Position numbers and translations under genes: made by a program. The notes beneath the pieces are model-generated. The model was given only the letters and a program-made list of their open reading frames with translations. It had not been told where the DNA came from and searched no databases. Shown here piece by piece: positions 22,428 to 27,463 of a stretch of DNA of 27,463 bases. The stretch's first letter is position 1, and each line of letters starts with the position of its first letter. This DNA comes from JAAEUE01 sp039180225 (GTDB lineage Bacteria > Pseudomonadota > Alphaproteobacteria > Rhizobiales > CAJQND01), in the NCBI GenBank assembly GCA_039180225.1, contig JBCDDQ010000014.1:1-27463 (forward strand), in the 5' to 3' direction.

Positions 22428-22449
22428 TTGGCCACACTTTCCTGGCCAA
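22428..22449 (+). repeat. 7-bp hairpin just before murI
   Basis: TTGGCCA (22428-22434) and TGGCCAA (22443-22449) form a perfect stem with an 8-base loop, ending nine bases before the murI start codon. No T-run follows, so it is not a terminator. It may influence murI translation. Confidence 0.4.
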
Positions 22450-22457
22450 GTCGTCAG

Positions 22458-23249
22458 ATGTCTCAGCGCATTCTCATATTCGATTCCGGTCTTGGCGGGC
22501 TCTCCGTTGCCCGTGCTGTGGTCAGCCGGATGCCCGAGGCTCAGACGCTATACGCCGCCGACAATGATGGCTTTCCCTATGGGGACTGGCCCAAGGAGGC
22601 GCTGGTGGAGCGGATCGTTGCTGTGCTCGGCCGGCTAATCGCCGAGAGCGTTCCAAATGTTGTGGTGATTGCCTGCAACACGGCCAGCACCTTGGCGCTG
22701 GGGACGCTGCGCCAACGGTTCTCTTTGCCGTTTGTGGGCACGGTTCCGGCGATCAAACCCGCAGCTGAGGTTTCTGAAAGCGGCATCATTGGGGTTCTGG
22801 CCACGCCTGGGACCGTGGACCGGGACTATACCCAGGCGTTGGTGGACACCTTTGCCTCTCACCGCACGGTCGTGCTCCACGGCTGCAGGCATCTGGCCGA
22901 TATGGCCGAGAGGTGTTTGCACGGTAAGCATCTGTCTGACACCGATCTGGCCGCCGAGATTGCGCCGGTGTTCGTGGAGCAGGGCGGACGCCGGACGGAT
23001 GCTGTGGTTTTGGGCTGCACCCATTATCCCCTGATTGCCGGGCGCATTGCGGCTGTGGCGCCTTGGCCGGTGAACCTAATTGATCCCTCTGAGGCGATCG
23101 CCCGCCAGGTGGCACGGGTGGTGAAAGGTGAGACAGCGCCCGGTGAAATGGGCGACAGTCCAACGGCGTTCCTCACCAAACCCAGCCATGAGTTTGCAGA
23201 CGTGCTGGCCCGAGAAGGGTTTGCCAGAAACCGGCTTCTGGCCCTTTAA
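22458..23249 (+). CDS. murI: Glutamate racemase
   Basis: MurI interconverts L- and D-glutamate, supplying D-Glu for peptidoglycan. The ATG at 22458 gives MSQRILIFDSGLGG and 263 residues, the normal length; the 27 extra residues possible upstream show no similarity and run through a hairpin. Catalytic and substrate residues are in place: D9-S10 in the FDSGLGG motif, C73 (ACNTAST), C187 and H189 (GCTHYPL). It lies just upstream of rpsD, an arrangement seen in other alphaproteobacteria. The stop codon is embedded in a GCCAGAA/TTCTGGC hairpin (23223-23242) followed by CCCTTTAAAA, which may act as a weak terminator. Confidence 0.95.
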   Translation: MSQRILIFDSGLGGLSVARAVVSRMPEAQTLYAADNDGFPYGDWPKEALVERIVAVLGRLIAESVPNVVVIACNTASTLALGTLRQRFSLPFVGTVPAIKPAAEVSESGIIGVLATPGTVDRDYTQALVDTFASHRTVVLHGCRHLADMAERCLHGKHLSDTDLAAEIAPVFVEQGGRRTDAVVLGCTHYPLIAGRIAAVAPWPVNLIDPSEAIARQVARVVKGETAPGEMGDSPTAFLTKPSHEFADVLAREGFARNRLLAL

Positions 23250-23250
23250 A
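23223..23250 (+). terminator. Possible weak terminator at the end of murI
   Basis: GCCAGAA (23223-23229) and TTCTGGC (23236-23242) form a 7-bp stem with a 6-base loop, lengthened by GGG/CCC contacts, followed by CCCTTTAAAA. The T-run is short and the hairpin lies inside the coding end, so termination would be incomplete at best. Confidence 0.35.
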
Positions 23251-23264
23251 ACGTCGCATTTTCG

Positions 23265-23293
23265 TTGACTTTCCCTGTGAGGCCCCTTAGAGC
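23265..23293 (+). promoter_or_regulatory. Probable promoter of rpsD
   Basis: TTGACT (23265-23270) is followed after 17 bp by TAGAGC (23288-23293); alphaproteobacterial -10 elements are often this loose. It leaves a leader of about 185 bases before rpsD. The leader contains no convincing gene and may hold the regulatory structure often found before ribosomal protein genes, but I cannot define one. Confidence 0.4.
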
Positions 23294-23482
23294 ATGCACG
23301 TTCGTCGTCCGTGGCATTACCGCGGGCGATTTTTGCTTGCCTGCGGCCTTGCTGACAAAAGTGCTTTTTCAGTTTGGTCTGTTGGCCGGGAAACCGGCAG
23401 AGGAGGGCGGGCTTTTTATTCTTCCGGCGGTGCGGCGTTCGTGCGGCCGGCCATTAACATGACGACTTTGGAGACCTAACGT

Positions 23483-24100
23483 ATGTCAAAGCGCATCTCT
23501 GCGAAGTACAAGATCGATCGCCGTATGGGCGAGAACATCTGGGGCCGCCCCAAGAGCCCTGTCAACAAGCGTGAATACGGCCCCGGCGAGCATGGCCAGC
23601 GCCGCCGCAGCAAGCTGTCGGACTTCGGCATTCAGCTGCGCGCAAAGCAAAAGCTGAAAGGCTACTATGGCTGTGTCACCGAAAAACAGTTCAAGCGGGT
23701 CTATAAAGAGGCGCTGCGCCTGAAGGGCGACACCTCAGAGAACCTCATTGGCCTTCTGGAGCGCCGGCTGGACGCGATCGTCTACCGCGCCAAGTTTGTG
23801 CCCACCGTGTTTGCGGCCCGTCAATTTGTGAACCATGGTCATGTGAGGGTGAACGGCCGCCGCGTGAACATTCCGTCCTACCGGGTAAAGGTGGGTGACG
23901 TGGTGGAAATCCGCGAGAAGTCCCGTGAGTTGCCCATGGTTCTGGAAGCCATTCAGAGCGCTGAGCGCGAGACCCCGGATTACGTGGAAGTGGATCAGAA
24001 GAAAATGACCGCAAGCCTCACCCGGATCCCGGTTTTGGGCGATGTGCCTTACCCGGTTCAAATGGAACCGAACCTGGTGGTGGAATTCTATTCGCGTTGA
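23483..24100 (+). CDS. rpsD: Small ribosomal subunit protein uS4
   Basis: S4 is a primary 16S rRNA-binding protein that nucleates assembly of the 30S body. The 205-residue product has the normal N-terminal domain (MSKRISAKYKIDRRMGENIW; YGPGEHGQRRRSKLSDFG) and the S4 RNA-binding domain at about residues 94-160 (RRLDAIVYRAKFVPTVFAAR, then VNHGHVRVNGRRVN). The N-terminal zinc cysteines of some S4 proteins are absent, so it is the zinc-free form. A standalone gene with its own promoter and a strong terminator. Confidence 0.98.
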   Translation: MSKRISAKYKIDRRMGENIWGRPKSPVNKREYGPGEHGQRRRSKLSDFGIQLRAKQKLKGYYGCVTEKQFKRVYKEALRLKGDTSENLIGLLERRLDAIVYRAKFVPTVFAARQFVNHGHVRVNGRRVNIPSYRVKVGDVVEIREKSRELPMVLEAIQSAERETPDYVEVDQKKMTASLTRIPVLGDVPYPVQMEPNLVVEFYSR

Positions 24101-24128
24101 TCGCGACCACCTGACCGGTTTAGACATC

Positions 24129-24163
24129 AAAGGCCGCCCGCGTTGCCGCGAGGCGGCCTTTTT
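24129..24163 (+). terminator. Rho-independent terminator of rpsD
   Basis: AAAGGCCGCC (24129-24138) pairs with GGCGGCCTTT (24152-24161), and TTTTT (24159-24163) forms the U-run: a strong GC stem followed by T residues, 28 bp after the rpsD stop. It ends 12 bp before the start codon of the next gene, so the TSUP gene needs its own promoter or depends on read-through. Confidence 0.92.
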
Positions 24164-24175
24164 CGTGAGGCAAGT

Positions 24176-24916
24176 GTGCCAGAGGGACTGGACATCATCT
24201 TACTCCTGGCCGGCGCGTTCCTGGCCGGGATCGTTACGGGGCTCACCGGATTTGGCACCGCACTGACGGCCATGGCCCTCTGGCTTTACCTGCTGCCGCC
24301 GGTTCTTGCTGCGCCCTTGGTGGCCTTTTGTTCTTTGGCCTCTCACTTGTTTACTGTGCGCACAATCTGGCCTGACATGGACGTACGTTCGGCCATGCCC
24401 TTTGTCATTGGCGGGCTCGTTGGCATACCCGGCGGAGTTTGGCTCCTCACCTGGATCTCTGCAGATTTTTTCAAGCTGGCGGTCGGAACGGTCTTGATTG
24501 CCTATCCCCTGTTCATGCTGCTGGCACGCACTCCACCTGCCATTACGGGGCATGGCCGGATGGGTGCGCTTGCGGTGGGTGTGGTCAGCGGCGTGTGTGG
24601 AGGTTTTGCTGGTCTGTCAGGGCCTGTATTGGTTGTCTGGAGCCAGTTGTGCCGCTGGTCAAAACGGCGTGCGCGAAGCGTTTTACAGTTAATCAATATG
24701 GTGATCTTGGGGATTGCAGTTTTCGCCTATGGCCTGCGCGGGCTGGTGGGCGTGGAGCTTTTGAAACTGGTGGTCCTGTGTGCCCCGGCCACGCTGTGCG
24801 GCTCCTGGATTGGCTTGCGTCTCTATCAGCGGATCGATCAGGAGAGCTTTACACGCCTAGTGCTGGTCTTGCTGATCGCGTCTGGCTTGGGACTTATGCT
24901 GCCGCGCGTCCTATGA
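24176..24916 (+). CDS. TSUP family transporter (TauE/SafE-type)
   Basis: A 246-residue inner-membrane protein with about eight hydrophobic segments. Both halves carry the TSUP pattern: LAGAFLAGIVTGLTGFGTAL at the N-terminus and AVGVVSGVCGGFAGLSGPVL in the middle. Members export or import sulfite, sulfoacetate and other organic anions; the substrate here is unknown. The start is GTG at 24176 with GTGAGG 5 bases upstream; the possible upstream TTG at 24143 lies inside the rpsD terminator loop and is rejected. The 3' end overlaps the convergent MFS gene by six bases. Confidence 0.88.
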   Translation: MPEGLDIILLLAGAFLAGIVTGLTGFGTALTAMALWLYLLPPVLAAPLVAFCSLASHLFTVRTIWPDMDVRSAMPFVIGGLVGIPGGVWLLTWISADFFKLAVGTVLIAYPLFMLLARTPPAITGHGRMGALAVGVVSGVCGGFAGLSGPVLVVWSQLCRWSKRRARSVLQLINMVILGIAVFAYGLRGLVGVELLKLVVLCAPATLCGSWIGLRLYQRIDQESFTRLVLVLLIASGLGLMLPRVL

Positions 24917-26179
24917 GGTCTGTGCGCGGGTGGCAAAGCTGGGGGCTTTGATCTCTTTGATCGGCAAGTGAACCAGAGACGCAACAATCGCCAACACCAC
25001 CCCGGCCCACCACATGGCATCGTAGCTGCCCGTGAAGTCGTAAATCTTGCCGCCCAGCCAGACGCCGATAAAGGCGCCCACTTGGTGGGAGAAGAAGACC
25101 ACGCCGAACAGGAACCCCATGTAGCGCATGCCGAACATCACCGAGACCAAGCCGGCCGTGAGCGGCACCGTGGAGAACCAGAAGAGGCCGATAAAGCCGG
25201 AGAAGAGCAGGGCCGACCATATGCTCACAGGGGTCAGCACAAAAAGGGTGATGGCGACGGCGCGTCCGAAATAGAGCCCGCACAGCAAGAGCTGCTTGGG
25301 ATATTTGCCTCCCAAGACCCCGGCAAAATAGGCGCCGAACACGTTGAGAAAACCCACCAACGCCAGGCACCAGGCCCCGATGGAGGGGTCCAGGCCTTTG
25401 TCCACCAGATCTGCCGGCAGGTGTACCGCGATAAAGGCCACGTGAAAGCCGCAGACAAAGAAGCCGAATAGGAGCAACAGATAGCTGTTGTAGCCGAACG
25501 CTTTGGAAAGTGCTTGGCCGAAGGAGAGATCGGTTTCGTCCGCACCAGCAGCGTCATCAGCCTTGCCGCGCAGGGGCCAGGCCAGCGGAACGATGAGGAC
25601 CACAAAGAACGCCAGATAGATGATCGCCGCCTGCCAGCCAAAGGCATTCATGAAACCTTGGCCGATGGGCACGAACACGAACTGGCCCATGGAGCCCGCT
25701 GCGGTGGCCACGCCCATCACCATGGAGCGCTTGCTTTCTGGAACCGAGCGGGCAAATGCGGCCATAACCAAAGCGAATGATGTGGTCGCAACCCCGATGC
25801 CCACAAGAACGCCGGCGGTGAGATAGAGTTCCAAAGGCGTGTCCGCAAGCGGGATCAGCAGCATGCCGACAATGTAGATAACCGCACCAACCACAAGAAC
25901 CCGCGCTGTGCCGTAGCGGTCAGCAATGCCACCGGCCACCGGCTGAAAAGCGCCCCAGATCAGGTTTTGCAGGGCGATCGCGAGACTGTAGATTTCCCGT
26001 CCCCAACCCAGTTCGTCTGAAATGGGCTTGGTGAAGAGGCCAAAGTCGGCCCGCAGACCAAAGCCGATCATGGAAATCAGGCAACCGGCAATGATGACCA
26101 GTTCCAGGCGGGTGCGCCGAGGACGCGGTCCCGGAGGGGGTATCTGCCGGATCTCAGATTGGGCTGACGCATCGTTCAT
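24911..26179 (-). CDS. MFS transporter
   Basis: A 422-residue inner-membrane protein with about twelve transmembrane segments and a central cytoplasmic loop rich in acidic residues (RGKADDAAGADETDLSF). The N-terminal 25 residues are polar with prolines and arginines. The loop 2-3 signature appears as GGIADRYGTARVL (about residues 83-95), and the corresponding second-half site is GVLGGKYPKQLLL. The overall pattern (GFGLRADFGLFTKPISDELGWGR split over helix 1 and the first loop) resembles monocarboxylate/oxalate-type MFS proteins, which take up organic acids; the substrate is not determined. Convergent with TSUP and 98 bp downstream of the CaCA antiporter. Confidence 0.9.
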   Translation of the reverse strand: MNDASAQSEIRQIPPPGPRPRRTRLELVIIAGCLISMIGFGLRADFGLFTKPISDELGWGREIYSLAIALQNLIWGAFQPVAGGIADRYGTARVLVVGAVIYIVGMLLIPLADTPLELYLTAGVLVGIGVATTSFALVMAAFARSVPESKRSMVMGVATAAGSMGQFVFVPIGQGFMNAFGWQAAIIYLAFFVVLIVPLAWPLRGKADDAAGADETDLSFGQALSKAFGYNSYLLLLFGFFVCGFHVAFIAVHLPADLVDKGLDPSIGAWCLALVGFLNVFGAYFAGVLGGKYPKQLLLCGLYFGRAVAITLFVLTPVSIWSALLFSGFIGLFWFSTVPLTAGLVSVMFGMRYMGFLFGVVFFSHQVGAFIGVWLGGKIYDFTGSYDAMWWAGVVLAIVASLVHLPIKEIKAPSFATRAQTS

Positions 26180-26277
26180 TGAGGATGAATCCAGATCAGT
26201 GAACGGCTATCTAACCGCAAACCGGTCTTCGCAACAAACGCTTTCACCTGATGAGACCCATCAGTTTTGTTGAAGTG

Positions 26278-27210
26278 TCAGAAACTGGCGTCCCCAAGCA
26301 CCAAGACCGAAAAGGCCGCGTAGCACGCCAAAAGCAGGAGCCCTGCGCGCTTGCCGATCCGAATTTGCCAGATCAAAAAAGGCGCAAGCATCAAGGTGAC
26401 GATGATCATCAGCGGGATCTCGACCGTGATGAACCTCTCTGCCACCAGCAAAGGGCTGATCGCGGCTGTCGCACCGATCACCATGAGAAGGTTCAACATG
26501 TTCGAGCCGATCACATTGCCAAGCGCGACCTCAGCGCGTCCGCGCCAGGCGGCCGCCGTGCTGGCGGCCAGTTCCGGCAATGAGGTGCCCAAGGCAACCA
26601 CCGTGAGGCCGATCGCGGCTTCAGAGAGGCCGAAAAACAGGGCTATCCCCCGCGCGCCTTCGATCAGGCAATGAGCGCCCACCGGCAATGCAACGATGCC
26701 AAACACCACAAGACCAAAGATCTTCCAGCCCGGGTCCACCTCGTCGGTCTCGAGGCTTTCGCCGCCTTCCTCCAGCGATTTGCGATAGCTGTAGTAAAGT
26801 GCTGCGGCGAGACCGGCCAGCAACAGCAAGCCTGCCGTCCGGCCGATCGAGCCCGTGAACGCGATGGCGGAAAACAGGACGGTTGCGGTGAACATCAGGA
26901 TGTAATTGCGCCGCAGCTCATTGCCATCGGTGTCCAGGGAGAGGATCAGGGCCGGAACCCCGACGATCAGAAGCGTGTTTGCGATATTGCTGCCCACCAC
27001 GTTGCCCAGCGCAATATCGGGCGAACCCCCGAGGGCCGCCTTCACACTGATGACAAGTTCCGGCGCCGAAGTCCCGAACGCCACGACGGTCATGCTGATC
27101 AAGGTTGCCGACAAGCCGATCTTCAGGCCAAGCGAAATCGCGCCGCGCACGAGCGCATCGCCACCGAACATAAGCAAGACAATGCCCGCGAGAGTGTAAA
27201 GAGCGATCAT
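26278..27210 (-). CDS. Calcium/sodium antiporter, CaCA family (YrbG-like)
   Basis: A 310-residue inner-membrane exchanger made of two inverted five-helix halves. Both alpha repeats that form the ion-binding centre are visible: VAFGTSAPELVISV with DIALGNVVGSNIAN in the first half, and VALGTSLPELAAST with VALGNVIGSNMLN in the second. A short acidic cytoplasmic loop (SLEEGGESLETDEVDPGW) separates the halves, shorter than eukaryotic NCX regulatory loops. Likely exports Ca2+ in exchange for Na+ or H+. The ATG at 27210 has AAGG about 8 bases upstream. It lies 31 bp after the DUF2269-like gene and may be cotranscribed with it. Confidence 0.93.
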   Translation of the reverse strand: MIALYTLAGIVLLMFGGDALVRGAISLGLKIGLSATLISMTVVAFGTSAPELVISVKAALGGSPDIALGNVVGSNIANTLLIVGVPALILSLDTDGNELRRNYILMFTATVLFSAIAFTGSIGRTAGLLLLAGLAAALYYSYRKSLEEGGESLETDEVDPGWKIFGLVVFGIVALPVGAHCLIEGARGIALFFGLSEAAIGLTVVALGTSLPELAASTAAAWRGRAEVALGNVIGSNMLNLLMVIGATAAISPLLVAERFITVEIPLMIIVTLMLAPFLIWQIRIGKRAGLLLLACYAAFSVLVLGDASF

Positions 27211-27241
27211 GAGATGCCTTGCGGAAGTTTGTGTTGAATGC

Positions 27242-27463
27242 TCACCATAGCGGGGGTTTGGTTACCATCAGCCAAAAGATCACCAGGGCGCAGCAAAATG
27301 CAGATGAGGCTGCCCACAGCCAGTGGCGCATGAAGCGGTGATAGTCATCAGGCAAAGTCTCCCAGTTGGCCGCGGTGCGAGCCATATTGCGGCATTTTAT
27401 TTGCAGCCAGGCCACCCAAAACCAGAGCAGACTGACAATCGTGTAGAGCCCATACGTTACCAG
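27242..27463 (-). CDS. DUF2269-like membrane protein, C-terminal part (5' end outside window)
   Basis: The minus-strand frame is open from the window end to a TGA at 27244-27242, giving 73 residues. It reads as a membrane helix with VSLLWFWVAWLQIKCRNMA, a loop LPDDYHRFMRHWLW, and a final helix ending FWLMVTKPPLW. The pattern (W-LQI-R--A, then LP--Y-R--R-W, then FWLMV-KP) matches the C-terminal half of DUF2269 family inner-membrane proteins of unknown function. The N-terminus is beyond the window. Confidence 0.7.
   Translation of the reverse strand: MVTYGLYTIVSLLWFWVAWLQIKCRNMARTAANWETLPDDYHRFMRHWLWAASSAFCCALVIFWLMVTKPPLW

Noticed and set aside
23265..23462. Short open frames in the rpsD leader
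   Set aside because: No ribosome binding site or protein similarity; they are better explained as untranslated leader.
1..27463. CRISPR array, tRNA or rRNA genes, insertion sequences, prophage or attachment sites
   Set aside because: I saw no spaced direct repeats, cloverleaf sequences, transposase or integrase motifs, or flanking terminal repeats.

Overview
The window reads as chromosomal DNA of an alphaproteobacterium, probably of the Hyphomicrobiales (Rhizobiales) type. The grounds are a direct-repeat LexA site (GAAC-N7-GAAC) before recA, an Irr-type iron control element before bacterioferritin, alphaproteobacterial RecA, AlaRS and S4 sequences, a DUF6356 protein, and moderately high GC with long antisense shadow frames. 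I see no insertion sequence, prophage, CRISPR array, tRNA or rRNA. Most of the window is ordinary core and metabolic genome.

Layout. 1-0.5 kb: the 3' end of a SAM methyltransferase. 0.9-5.0 kb: recA and alaS on the plus strand, separated by a structured spacer with a strong intrinsic terminator. 5.0-6.1 kb: an Lrp/AsnC regulator divergent from two small genes (DUF6356 and an unknown). 6.2-8.2 kb: a frameshifted msrB remnant, a secreted protein made of six roughly 60-residue two-cysteine repeats, a nested hairpin terminator, and an unknown protein with an acidic tail. 8.2-11.5 kb: a DUF1989 + GMC oxidoreductase operon divergent from an EamA transporter. 11.5-12.9 kb: an ArsR-type regulator divergent from a translationally coupled NIPSNAP + ABM-fold pair. 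13-14.3 kb: a GlcD-type FAD oxidase.

14.4-18.2 kb is an iron island on the minus strand: two-domain ferric-iron ABC permease, Bfd ferredoxin, Irr box, bacterioferritin, and a periplasmic di-heme DUF1111 protein. These genes plausibly cover iron import, release from storage, and storage. 18.3-20.9 kb: a SAM methyltransferase, a TrmJ-type tRNA methyltransferase and a LysR regulator. The LysR gene is divergent from an F420-reductase-like NADP protein and an SDR lacking the canonical Tyr/Lys pair (21.0-22.4 kb). 22.5-24.2 kb: murI and rpsD with its terminator. 24.2-27.5 kb: a TSUP transporter, an MFS transporter, a CaCA Na+/Ca2+ antiporter and the 3' part of a DUF2269-like membrane protein that runs off the end.

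The two most interesting items are the six-repeat cysteine-paired exported protein at 6.5-7.6 kb and the iron locus with an Irr box placed between the mobilisation gene (bfd) and the storage gene (bfr). I found no clear evidence for a wholly new defence or mobile system.
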